Source: Acinetobacter brisouisimilis
GTDB taxonomy: Bacteria > Pseudomonadota > Gammaproteobacteria > Pseudomonadales > Moraxellaceae
Reading direction: 5' to 3'
DNA: 56,800 bases
Assembly (NCBI RefSeq): GCF_000368265.1
Contig: NZ_KB851219.1
Coordinates: 1-56,800, forward strand
Shown here: positions 11,386 through 19,229 of the stretch, one piece after another
Layout of the letters: every line of letters begins with the position of its first letter
Numbering within the stretch: position 1 is the stretch's first letter
Position numbers and translations under genes: made by a program
The notes under the pieces: generated by a model
Seen by the model: only the letters and a program-made list of their open reading frames with translations
Told to the model about the DNA's origin: nothing
Database searches by the model: none

Positions 11386-12228
11386 ATGACAACACGCTAT
11401 AACTATGTAATTGGTGATCTGCAAGGCTGCTTTGAAGCATTAAAACTGTTACTCAAACAGATTCAGTTTGATCCTGATCAGGATTTTCTCTGGTTCACGG
11501 GTGATTTGGTCGCACGTGGTGAGAATTCTTTAGGAGCGCTACGTTTTGTCAAAAAACTGGCGGAACGAGGTAGTGCGGCAACAGTCTTGGGTAATCATGA
11601 CCTGAACTTGCTGGCATGTGCACGTAATATCAAAAAAATCAAAGCAAAAGATCAGACACAAGATATTATTGACGCAATTGATAGTGATGAACTGATTGAT
11701 TGGTTGCGCCGCCAACCGCTTTGTCTGTTTCCAAATGAAAAGACGATTTTGACCCATGCTGGTATTCCGTGTATTTGGTCAGCCGAGCAAACGGCGGAAC
11801 TGGCGCAGGAAGTTCAGGCGGTAATTGGGCATGAAGACTTTGCCGTAGTGGATGCTTTTTTGGCGCAAATGTATGGGGCAATGCCTGACTTGTGGGAAGA
11901 TCATCTGCAAGGGCATGAGCGGCTGCGTACCATTACCAACTATTTGACCCGTATGCGTCTAACCAATGCCGAAGGACGTCTGGAATTTTCGTTTAAAGAT
12001 AGCCTGGATGCTCCGATGCCAAAAGGCTTTTTACCTTGGTTTGAGTTTGATGGTCTGACGACCCGTACGCACCAGATTGTATTTGGGCACTGGGCTGCAT
12101 TGGCAGGCAAAACCATCAGTGCACAGGTACAAAGTGTGGATGGTGGTTGTGTGTGGGGTGGAACCTTACTGGCATACCGTCTGGAAGATCGAAAGTTGTT
12201 TGCCGTAGAGAATCCAGTTCTGGTCTAA
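11386..12228 (+). CDS. apaH: Symmetrical bis(5'-nucleosyl)-tetraphosphatase
   Basis: ApaH hydrolyses Ap4A to two ADP (and removes Np4 caps from RNA in E. coli). The phosphoesterase motifs appear in order: IGDLQGC near the N terminus, GDLVARG, GNHDLN, and a late FGHWAAL histidine. The first motif has Gln where E. coli has His (GDVHG), as in pseudomonad ApaH. The start at 11386 is set by its position one base after the rsmA stop and by MTTRYNYVIGD. A longer frame from 11353 overlaps rsmA and is not favoured. It is 280 residues and is followed by a terminator. Confidence 0.96.
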   Translation: MTTRYNYVIGDLQGCFEALKLLLKQIQFDPDQDFLWFTGDLVARGENSLGALRFVKKLAERGSAATVLGNHDLNLLACARNIKKIKAKDQTQDIIDAIDSDELIDWLRRQPLCLFPNEKTILTHAGIPCIWSAEQTAELAQEVQAVIGHEDFAVVDAFLAQMYGAMPDLWEDHLQGHERLRTITNYLTRMRLTNAEGRLEFSFKDSLDAPMPKGFLPWFEFDGLTTRTHQIVFGHWAALAGKTISAQVQSVDGGCVWGGTLLAYRLEDRKLFAVENPVLV

Positions 12229-12233
12229 GTCTC

Positions 12234-12263
12234 AAAAGCGGTCATTGTATGATGATCGCTTTT
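12234..12263. terminator. Bidirectional terminator after apaH
   Basis: A 12-bp stem (aaaagcggtcat with atgatcgctttt, one G-U pair) and a 6-nt loop lie between the convergent apaH and DUF2147 genes. A and T ends allow use in both directions. Confidence 0.8.
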
Positions 12264-12272
12264 GATTATAAT

Positions 12273-12713
12273 TTAATTTTCTCGAATCCAGACTTGAGTG
12301 CGTCCAAGTGTTGAAATGCCTAAATAACCACGTAACTGTAACAGACGTCCGTTTGAGAGTAACTTCCCTTTGACACTGTAGATCTTGCCAGTTAGAGGAT
12401 CAAGGATTTTTCCTCCGCCATAGTTGTCATTGCCCATAGGCTTTAAGTCATGAATAATATCTAAACCTAAAATGGGTTTGTTGTTATACGGTGCAGGACA
12501 ATTGCTACAGGTTTCTTTGGGCACATAGCCTGGTCGCGGAGTAACCTTGATGATTTTCCCGATATAATTGCCGTCTTTTTCTTGGCGAATCTGAATCACT
12601 GCTTTAGGCGATCCAGTCTTATCATCGATTTGTTTCCAAGTTCCACGAATATCCGTTGCAAAACTCAGACTACTACATGCTGACAAAGTTAAAATGAGTG
12701 GTAATTTCCACAT
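12273..12713 (-). CDS. Exported DUF2147 family protein
   Basis: This small exported protein has the DUF2147 fold, a lipocalin-like family of unknown role found widely in Proteobacteria. The N terminus (MWKLPLILTLSACSSLSFA) is a signal sequence. LSAC could be a lipobox, but SFA followed by TDIRGTW looks like an ordinary signal-peptidase site, so lipidation is undecided. The mature domain has the family markers GTWKQIDDKTG, ETCSNCPAP and GGKILDPLTGKIY. The CxxC in ETCSNC may form a disulfide. ATG 12713 is preferred to TTG 12719. It is 146 residues. Confidence 0.85.
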   Translation of the reverse strand: MWKLPLILTLSACSSLSFATDIRGTWKQIDDKTGSPKAVIQIRQEKDGNYIGKIIKVTPRPGYVPKETCSNCPAPYNNKPILGLDIIHDLKPMGNDNYGGGKILDPLTGKIYSVKGKLLSNGRLLQLRGYLGISTLGRTQVWIREN

Positions 12714-12818
12714 GCTCAACGCTCCTCTGTAATTTCCCTATTGAATGAGCAAAAATTATTCTAAAAGAGAAGTAAAGCAATAACAATCGCACTCACTCCC
12801 GAAGTGAGAACTCATGAG

Positions 12819-13487
12819 TTAATGTAGTAAATGGATCACAATGGGTAGCCAAATTGCGGTAAATACCCCATTAACTGCCATGCCAAAAGCAGCATAACGA
12901 CCTGCAACTGAACCACGTTGCCACGCCTGTACTGTACCAATGGCATGTGCTGCAAGTCCTAAAGCCAATCCTGAAGCACGTTCATCATGAATATGGCGCA
13001 AAATTAGCCCCGAGAAACTAGCACCAATCAGCCCTGATAAAATCACAATCAAAATCACTAAACCAATCGGTGAACCGAGTAAGGTCGCAATATTAATTGC
13101 AATTGGTGTTGTCACTGCACGGGTAGCGAACGCCAAAATTGTAGGCTGTGCCATATGTAGCAGATAAGCAAGGCTCATTGGGAGGGCAACGGCACTAACA
13201 CTGGCAAAGACCAAAATACCTGTTAAAGATTTGAGCGGTAAATCATCATAACGCATGGTGGCCAGTGGTATCGCGAGCGCAACCGTCACATAACCGAGCA
13301 GCCGCCCAAAAACATCATGTGTGCCTTGCATATATTGTTCATAAGGTAGGCCTAATACAGATAGAAGCCCCACCACACAAAACATGCCAATCACTAAAAC
13401 GGGGACGCGTGGCACATAGCGGCTAATCAATTTTGCGATCAGGTAGGCGACCAAGGTGACTGCAAAGCTAAACAGTACAATATTCAT
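12819..13487 (-). CDS. lrgB: LrgB/CidB family membrane protein
   Basis: This is a 222-residue polytopic inner-membrane protein of the LrgB family. The family works with LrgA/CidA partners; in Staphylococcus it modulates autolysis, and in other organisms it moves small organic acids such as pyruvate or glycolate. The family signature is in the C-terminal half: TTPIAINIA, then RASGLALGLAAHAIGTVQA. A strong ribosome site (aaggag, 7 nt from ATG) is visible. It starts 10 bp after the lrgA stop on the same strand, so the two form an operon. A weak hairpin without a clear U run lies next to its stop. Confidence 0.88.
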   Translation of the reverse strand: MNIVLFSFAVTLVAYLIAKLISRYVPRVPVLVIGMFCVVGLLSVLGLPYEQYMQGTHDVFGRLLGYVTVALAIPLATMRYDDLPLKSLTGILVFASVSAVALPMSLAYLLHMAQPTILAFATRAVTTPIAINIATLLGSPIGLVILIVILSGLIGASFSGLILRHIHDERASGLALGLAAHAIGTVQAWQRGSVAGRYAAFGMAVNGVFTAIWLPIVIHLLH

Positions 13488-13497
13488 GAATTGCTCC

Positions 13498-13869
13498 TTA
13501 TAACCAGCGTTTGGCCATTTTGGCGTAAACCCAAAGCGGAATCAGGGTACTGACCACCAACACCACAAGAAAGAGTGGAATTTCTTTGCCCATATGTACA
13601 AGGGTAATCAATGAGCCAGCACAGACAGGCAAAAAGGCAAAGGCACTTTCCCGCATGATTTTGTTGTTGCTGTCGATCAGGCGTAGTGAAATTGGGCGGA
13701 ACCTGCGCCAGATACTAAGAACCAGAAGCAGCGCCAATAAGCCAGTCAGATTGCCCAGTTCAGGGAAATGCAGTTGCGTCATGATCCATAACGCAGCTTC
13801 ACGAAATAAAATGATGAGCGAAATATTGGCAATCCATGCTTGCCAGTCGATGGTTTTTATTCCATTCAT
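13498..13869 (-). CDS. lrgA: LrgA/CidA family membrane protein
   Basis: This is a 123-residue holin-like membrane protein with about four hydrophobic segments. It contains FPELGNLTGLLALL, equivalent to the conserved P..G...G.....L region of CidA/LrgA, and a predicted re-entrant central region (FLPVCAGSLITLVHMG). It lies directly upstream of lrgB. The pair could take part in murein hydrolase control or in small-metabolite transport; the sequence does not say which. No LysR-type regulator is adjacent. Confidence 0.85.
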   Translation of the reverse strand: MNGIKTIDWQAWIANISLIILFREAALWIMTQLHFPELGNLTGLLALLLVLSIWRRFRPISLRLIDSNNKIMRESAFAFLPVCAGSLITLVHMGKEIPLFLVVLVVSTLIPLWVYAKMAKRWL

Positions 13870-13950
13870 GGTGAGATCTTCGTGGTTTGGGGGCTGTCAA
13901 GATCACACAGCCCTTGGCTAGAAAACGTTATTTTTCCAGTTTTAACCGAT

Positions 13951-15282
13951 CTAAGGTTTAATTTCAAACTCTTCGAGCGGTGTCTGAAACTGAGCGGCAC
14001 GTTCACCTAAAATTTCATGTAAAGGTAAATGCAATTTTTTAATCAGTTCTTCAAGTTTGTGCGGCGCAATAATCACATCAAGCAGTAAGTTACCGTGATC
14101 ATCATAATGTTCTGATTGAATCACATTGAGTGCATAAAGCTGGGTACGGAGTTTGCCATAAGCAGGTTTTAAACTGAGCTGAAAGTTTTGAATTTGCCCC
14201 ATTAGGCACTCTTGCACCGCTTGGCGTAATAGCGTTAAGCCTTGCTGGCTATGGGCTGAGACATAAACACGCTCTGACTGGTGCGGTTTGGCATAGATAA
14301 TTTTTGCTTCATCGCCGCTTAAGTCAATTTTGTTATAGACTCGTAGCACAGGCACGTCAGCCCCGATTTCTTTGAGCACGGATTCGACAGCATCAATCTG
14401 TTCCAGCATGTCTGGGCTACTACTGTCGATGACATGTAGCAGTAAGGTCGCTTCCAGCGTTTCTTCTAAAGTGGCTTTAAAGGATTCGACTAAAGAATGA
14501 GGCAGGTCACGGACAAAACCCACGGTATCAGCCAGTACCAACGCACCAATCCCATCCCAGTTTAAACGCCGTAAGGTTGGATCGAGTGTGGCAAACAGCT
14601 GGTCAGCTGCATAAACCTCACTTTCAGCAAGAATATTAAATAAGGTGGATTTACCTGCGTTGGTATATCCTACCAATGACACGGTTGGAATCGCGGCTTT
14701 TTGGCGGGCAGCACGACCTTGACTACGGGTTTGGCGGACTTTCTCGAGTTTTTCCTTGAGCTGACCCATACGGATTCGTAATAAGCGGCGGTCTGTTTCT
14801 AACTGAGATTCACCTGGTCCACGTAAACCAATCCCGCCTTTTTGCCGTTCTAGATGCGTCCAGCCGCGCACGAGACGGCTCGATAAATGCTCAAGCTGAG
14901 CCAGTTCAACTTGTAATTTACCTTCGTGGGTACGAGCGCGCTGTGCAAAGATGTCCAAAATTAAACCTGTACGGTCAATCACGCGGCATTTTAAAATACG
15001 CTCTAAGTTACGTTCTTGAGCGGGCGAGAGTGAATGATCGAAAATAACCAGTTCTGCTTCAAGTTCTGCGACTAATGCTGCAATTTCTTCTGCTTTTCCC
15101 GAACCTACAAATAGTTTAGGGTCTGGTTTTACGCGTTGAGCAGTCATGTGCTGTAAAATTTCAGCGCCTGCTGATTTTGCCAACAGACTGAACTCTTCGC
15201 CATCAAGATCATTCAGCATATTGACTGAAACACTGACCAATATGGCGCGTTCGCCGCCTTGATGTCGCTCAAAATATTCCAC
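13951..15282 (-). CDS. hflX: Ribosome-associated GTPase HflX
   Basis: HflX is a GTPase that binds the 50S subunit and splits stalled or heat-damaged ribosomes. It has 443 residues. The N-terminal HflX domain (about 1-190) includes KPDPKLFVGSGKAEEI and the GGIGLRGPGESQLETDRR linker. The G domain follows with GYTNAGKST (P loop, about residue 205), DTVGFV (switch II) and NKID. It starts at ATG 15282 (MEYFERHQGGERAILVSV). No hfq gene lies upstream, unlike the E. coli hfq-hflX order; a short membrane ORF is there instead. Confidence 0.97.
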   Translation of the reverse strand: MEYFERHQGGERAILVSVSVNMLNDLDGEEFSLLAKSAGAEILQHMTAQRVKPDPKLFVGSGKAEEIAALVAELEAELVIFDHSLSPAQERNLERILKCRVIDRTGLILDIFAQRARTHEGKLQVELAQLEHLSSRLVRGWTHLERQKGGIGLRGPGESQLETDRRLLRIRMGQLKEKLEKVRQTRSQGRAARQKAAIPTVSLVGYTNAGKSTLFNILAESEVYAADQLFATLDPTLRRLNWDGIGALVLADTVGFVRDLPHSLVESFKATLEETLEATLLLHVIDSSSPDMLEQIDAVESVLKEIGADVPVLRVYNKIDLSGDEAKIIYAKPHQSERVYVSAHSQQGLTLLRQAVQECLMGQIQNFQLSLKPAYGKLRTQLYALNVIQSEHYDDHGNLLLDVIIAPHKLEELIKKLHLPLHEILGERAAQFQTPLEEFEIKP

Positions 15283-15353
15283 TAATAACCTAACTCGCCA
15301 AGTAAAAAATCTATTGTAGAGAAAACTTGGCGGCTAGGCGAGTCTGAAATCTG

Positions 15354-15494
15354 CTAGTGCAGTAACATGAAGAGTTTGTTGAGTAAAATCAAAAGCCCAG
15401 CACATAAAATACTACAGCCTAATATCCATTGGAGCTGTTGGAGAATATTTTTATGGTGAGGGGTGGAATGATGAAGATTGAACATGTGATTCAT
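15354..15494 (-). CDS. Small membrane protein (46 aa) upstream of hflX
   Basis: This short frame has a well-placed aaggag ribosome site 6 bp before ATG. It encodes 46 residues: a polar, His-rich N-terminal half (MNHMFNLHHSTPHHKN) followed by one hydrophobic stretch (WILGCSILCAGLLILL) with a short LysLeu tail. The pattern is of a single-span small membrane protein. The frame runs the same way as hflX, ending 71 bp before the hflX start, so the two may share a transcript. No family is recognised. The ribosome site and composition argue for translation, but without comparative data it stays a candidate. Confidence 0.5.
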   Translation of the reverse strand: MNHMFNLHHSTPHHKNILQQLQWILGCSILCAGLLILLNKLFMLLH

Positions 15495-15666
15495 GGCATT
15501 CTCCTTTTGCTGATTTCCATATCCAGCATAGTGGAAAATTAATTTTAGATGAAATTGGATATTATTATTGTTAACTTCGGTTATTCAGATCAAGATTGTA
15601 ACTTTTTTGCAGAATTGACACCGTGCTCATTTATAATGCTGCTACAAACTTCATCATGATTCATGC

Positions 15667-16488
15667 ATGTTTATGACGCATCAAAATTCAACAACAGTAG
15701 TAAAAAAGAAAGGATTGGCCCGTTTTATTCATTTTGGCAAAAAAATTAGTCATGGAGTAGCGGCTGTTGGGCAGGGGTTTTATGTGGTGTATCGTCACCA
15801 ATTGTATAAACAGCCAAATCACCCAGACAATACGCGCTATGTACAATGGTTTTGCCGACGGTTATGTGATGTTTTTAATATCGAAGTACGTTTGTATGGT
15901 GAATCTGCATCAACTGAACCTGCACTTTGGGTAAGTAATCATATCTCGTGGCTGGACGTTCCGACGCTCGGTTCTGCGGCACGGGTATTTTTTCTTGCAA
16001 AGGCTGAAATCGAGGATTGGCCTGTGGTTGGGAAGTTGGCAAGAGGTGGCGGGACATTATTTATTAAACGTGGTTCGGGGGATTCGGTACGTATTCGTCA
16101 ACAAATCTCGGATTTTCTGTCCCAAAATATTCCTGTGTTATTTTTTCCAGAAGCCACGACTTCCGATGGCACAACGATCAAACGGATTCATGGTCGTTTG
16201 TTGGGCGCTGCACTCGAAGCGCAAAAACCTGTACAGATTGCCCTGATTTGCTATGTTAACCAGCAAGGTGAGCTAGATCATATTGCGCCATATGTGGGTG
16301 AGATTTCTTTTAGCGATCATGTTAAACAAGTTTTAGAAATGCCGAGAGTAACTGCACATCTGATGTTTTTGCCACGGATTGATGTAACAGGGCATAATCT
16401 CGACTCGCTGACCTCTGAAGTACAACATAAAATGTATAAGGGGTTACAAGAGTTGCAGCAACATGTTTTGCATCAGATTGAGCAATAA
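15667..16488 (+). CDS. PlsC-type 1-acylglycerol-3-phosphate acyltransferase family protein
   Basis: This 273-residue acyltransferase has the LPLAT/PlsC fold and probably acylates lysophosphatidate or a related lysolipid at the inner membrane. The catalytic HX4D motif is H92 to D97 in NHISWLD. The second and third family motifs appear as LFIKRGSG and FPEATTSDG. A hydrophobic N-terminal stretch (HGVAAVGQGFYVVY) may contact the membrane. Several PlsC paralogues exist in Acinetobacter, and this one cannot be assigned to phospholipid rather than ornithine-lipid-type synthesis. An alternative start at 15673 removes two residues. It is convergent with the phospholipase D gene, one base away. Confidence 0.85.
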   Translation: MFMTHQNSTTVVKKKGLARFIHFGKKISHGVAAVGQGFYVVYRHQLYKQPNHPDNTRYVQWFCRRLCDVFNIEVRLYGESASTEPALWVSNHISWLDVPTLGSAARVFFLAKAEIEDWPVVGKLARGGGTLFIKRGSGDSVRIRQQISDFLSQNIPVLFFPEATTSDGTTIKRIHGRLLGAALEAQKPVQIALICYVNQQGELDHIAPYVGEISFSDHVKQVLEMPRVTAHLMFLPRIDVTGHNLDSLTSEVQHKMYKGLQELQQHVLHQIEQ

Positions 16489-16489
16489 A

Positions 16490-18091
16490 TTACATCATGC
16501 CTTCAATCGGGAACCATGAAATCAGCTTTAAGCCAATTTTTTGCCACCATTTCATGTCTGGTTCATGCGGGTAGACTTTGCGGAAATACTGGGTCTTACG
16601 CTCCCAGTGAATCTGTTGCTCTGGGGTGAGGGACAGTGTATAGCTGTAGAGTCCCAAGTTTTGATCCATGGTGTCATGAATTGCTTTGGCTAGACTTGGG
16701 CTGTCTAGCACCACGCCAATCTCGGTATTGAGTTTCGCTGAACGTGGATCGAGGTTAAAAGAGCCAATAAAGACTTGCTGCTGATCCAGTTCCATGAGTT
16801 TGGCATGTAAGCTGGAACGGCTTAAACCTTTTAAACTGATTTTGGTTTTCTTTGAAATTTCTTCGGTTTGTGGGTTGAGGCTTTTGCCCGCGAGTGCGGG
16901 TAAAAATTCATACAGTTTGACATTATTTTTGAGTAAATCTTCACGGTACTTGCTATAAAAAGCATGTACTAGCCAAACGTCATTGGCTTTAAATGAGTTG
17001 GTCAGTACACGGACCTGAATCCCATTTTGTGCCATGCTGTTCAGCGCGCGCGCACCTGATTTTTCAGGAACGAAATAAGCAGAAATAATATCGACATTAT
17101 GCTGTGGTGAGATTAATTCTTTCTGGAGTTGTTCTCTTAAATAATCATTGCCTTGCGCCTGATCACGGATTTTGGCAGGAGAGTCTTTAACGACTTGCGC
17201 TTTGACCCATTCGAAGTGAATTTGATGATTCATCCATTCATCAAATATATAGGTGCGGTTGGCAAGTCCCAGATAGTTTTGTACCGTAGCTTTCTGATAG
17301 TGTTCGGTCAGTTGTTGCTTTAAACTTTCATAGCGCAGGCGATGTTTTTCTGGATTGACAATTTGCCGTACAGGATAGGCATAGCTATCATTCCAGTATT
17401 CATCAAAGGAATTGGAAATATCATCGACAGCTTGCCCTACCAGCATGACATCAATATCTGAAAACTGGTAGTTGTCGCTGACGTTGTAGTATTGGTCACT
17501 CATGTTACGCCCGCCAATCAAAGCAATTTCATTGTCAACAATGAAGCTCTTGTTGTGCATGCGACGGTTGATGCGTTTTAAGTCGAGCACCATATCCATA
17601 GCACGAAACTGACGAAAGCGATAAGGGTTATACAGTTTGACCTGAATATTTTGATGTTGATCCAGTGCTAAAAATGCACCTTCCATGCCTTTAGCATTGT
17701 TGTCATCAATGAGCAGGCGGACTTTGACACCACGATCGGCTGCCTGAATAATATCATAGAGTGCCAATGCACCAATTTTGTCGTTATCCCAGATATAATA
17801 TTGTAAATCCAACGTTTTTTGTGCTTTGTTAATGAGGTTGAGGCGGGTTGAAATCGCTTCTAGCGGGTCATATAAAATGTGATACCCTGTCAAGCCCGGA
17901 TTGGCTTGTCTTAATGGCGTAATCCGATGCGCCAATGTGGTTTGTGAAGTATCGACATCATGGGCATAACTCGGAGTCTGTACCTGTTGATGTGGCAAGG
18001 TGCTACACGCCGTGACACTCAATGCGATACAAAGAGCCACTGCTAAGCTTGAAAAAGCTGGCGTAAACTGTTGTTGTGATAAGTGGCTCAT
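16490..18091 (-). CDS. Lipoprotein phospholipase D family protein (cardiolipin synthase C-like)
   Basis: This 533-residue enzyme has two HKD motifs: H179-K181-D186 (HNKSFIVD) and H429-K431-D436 (HAKLMELD). This is the layout of PLD-superfamily phosphatidyltransferases such as ClsC/YmdC. The N terminus is a lipoprotein signal with lipobox VTAC (Cys29), so the protein is probably anchored in the periplasm. By analogy it could make cardiolipin or remodel phospholipids, but hydrolysis cannot be ruled out. It lies among other membrane-lipid genes and is divergent from the metallophosphoesterase. Confidence 0.88.
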   Translation of the reverse strand: MSHLSQQQFTPAFSSLAVALCIALSVTACSTLPHQQVQTPSYAHDVDTSQTTLAHRITPLRQANPGLTGYHILYDPLEAISTRLNLINKAQKTLDLQYYIWDNDKIGALALYDIIQAADRGVKVRLLIDDNNAKGMEGAFLALDQHQNIQVKLYNPYRFRQFRAMDMVLDLKRINRRMHNKSFIVDNEIALIGGRNMSDQYYNVSDNYQFSDIDVMLVGQAVDDISNSFDEYWNDSYAYPVRQIVNPEKHRLRYESLKQQLTEHYQKATVQNYLGLANRTYIFDEWMNHQIHFEWVKAQVVKDSPAKIRDQAQGNDYLREQLQKELISPQHNVDIISAYFVPEKSGARALNSMAQNGIQVRVLTNSFKANDVWLVHAFYSKYREDLLKNNVKLYEFLPALAGKSLNPQTEEISKKTKISLKGLSRSSLHAKLMELDQQQVFIGSFNLDPRSAKLNTEIGVVLDSPSLAKAIHDTMDQNLGLYSYTLSLTPEQQIHWERKTQYFRKVYPHEPDMKWWQKIGLKLISWFPIEGMM

Positions 18092-18178
18092 GTTGGTTAT
18101 CAGATCTCACGCGAAAAACCTATAGATCAATTATTGCACGACTTGTCATGCTCGTTTTGTATTGATCCGAGAAAAAGT

Positions 18179-19189
18179 ATGTGGAATTCTAATTCAATTA
18201 TTTCAATCTTCTATATTATTTTCTTTACTGTTGCATTATGGGCAACAGCACACGCATGGCATAGTCAGTCTAAAACACAAACAATTCATCCATTTAAAGC
18301 ATTTATTCATTTATGGGTTTTTTATGCCTGTTATTTGTTGCCACCGCTTTTATTGTTCAGTATTTATGCAGGAATCACAGGGTATTATTCGATTCAACAA
18401 GCCATTTTTAGCGGATTGCTCAGTACGATTTTAATTTATGCCCGTTTTATTGAGCCGAATCGGATTCGAGTCAAAACGACACAGTATCAAATCAATGAAC
18501 CACACAGTTTTCATCAACCTTTTAAAATTGCCTTGATTGCTGATTTACATGTCGGGCTATTTTCAGGTAATGAACGTCAGCTCAAGCTGATTGTAGAAAA
18601 AATTAATCAGCAGCAGCCCGATATTGTTGTGGTGGCAGGAGACTGGACTTATGAGCCTGAAGACACACTGGTCGAGGAACTTGCCATTCTCAAGCAAATT
18701 CATGCGCCTGTCTATTCAGTTTTGGGTAACCATGACGAACAGTATCCGGGGCCGCCGATTCGGCAGTTGCTCCAGCAGGCTTTAGATGCCAATCAGGTGA
18801 TGGATATCGAAGGGGAAGTGATTGAATTTGAAGAATTTCGTCTGATCGGTGTGGGTGACTTATGGGCAGGTAAGACCGATATGCGTTTTATGCCTGATTT
18901 ACCACAAGACAAACCATGGGTAATTGTGTCGCATAATCCTGACACTGTGGACATGGTGCCCGAGCTGCCAAGCCATCCACTTATGCTGTCTGGGCATACT
19001 CATGGTGGGCAGATCGAGTTGCCATGGTTGACCAGTTATATTATGAAGCATGTTTCAATTTCGGGGCATAAACAGGGTTTGTATCAGCACGAACATGCCG
19101 ATGTTTATGTGACTGTGGGAACAGGTATGGTGGGCGTGCCTTTTCGTTTTCGTGTACCGCCCACTGTCGATATGATCGAATTGATTTAA
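18179..19189 (+). CDS. Membrane-anchored metallophosphoesterase (YaeI-like)
   Basis: This calcineurin-like phosphoesterase (336 residues) has three hydrophobic segments in its first 100 residues, followed by a catalytic domain with DLHVGLF, AGDWTY, GNHDEQ, SHNPD and SGHTHGGQIELP. Those are the full set of dimetal ligands. The layout resembles YaeI/YkuE-type enzymes, which act on membrane-associated phospho-substrates. I chose ATG 18179 (MWNSNS), 6 nt after a gagaaa ribosome site. The frame is open to 18083, but that would overlap the start of the divergent lipoprotein gene. Its substrate is not predictable; proximity to lipid enzymes hints at envelope lipids. Confidence 0.88.
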   Translation: MWNSNSIISIFYIIFFTVALWATAHAWHSQSKTQTIHPFKAFIHLWVFYACYLLPPLLLFSIYAGITGYYSIQQAIFSGLLSTILIYARFIEPNRIRVKTTQYQINEPHSFHQPFKIALIADLHVGLFSGNERQLKLIVEKINQQQPDIVVVAGDWTYEPEDTLVEELAILKQIHAPVYSVLGNHDEQYPGPPIRQLLQQALDANQVMDIEGEVIEFEEFRLIGVGDLWAGKTDMRFMPDLPQDKPWVIVSHNPDTVDMVPELPSHPLMLSGHTHGGQIELPWLTSYIMKHVSISGHKQGLYQHEHADVYVTVGTGMVGVPFRFRVPPTVDMIELI

Positions 19190-19218
19190 AAAAAGCGCTC
19201 AAATCTGAGCGCTTTTTT
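19188..19218. terminator. Bidirectional terminator between the phosphoesterase gene and polA
   Basis: A perfect 7-bp stem (gcgctca with tgagcgc), 4-nt loop, and A and T tracts on both sides serve two convergent genes. Confidence 0.92.
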
Positions 19219-19229
19219 ATGGGGTGGGT

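Noticed and set aside
12793..12820. Hairpin ctcact/agtgag and the adjacent palindrome aactcatgagtt at the end of lrgB
   Set aside because: No U run follows on the lrgB strand and the palindrome overlaps the stop codon. It is not convincing as a terminator or an operator.
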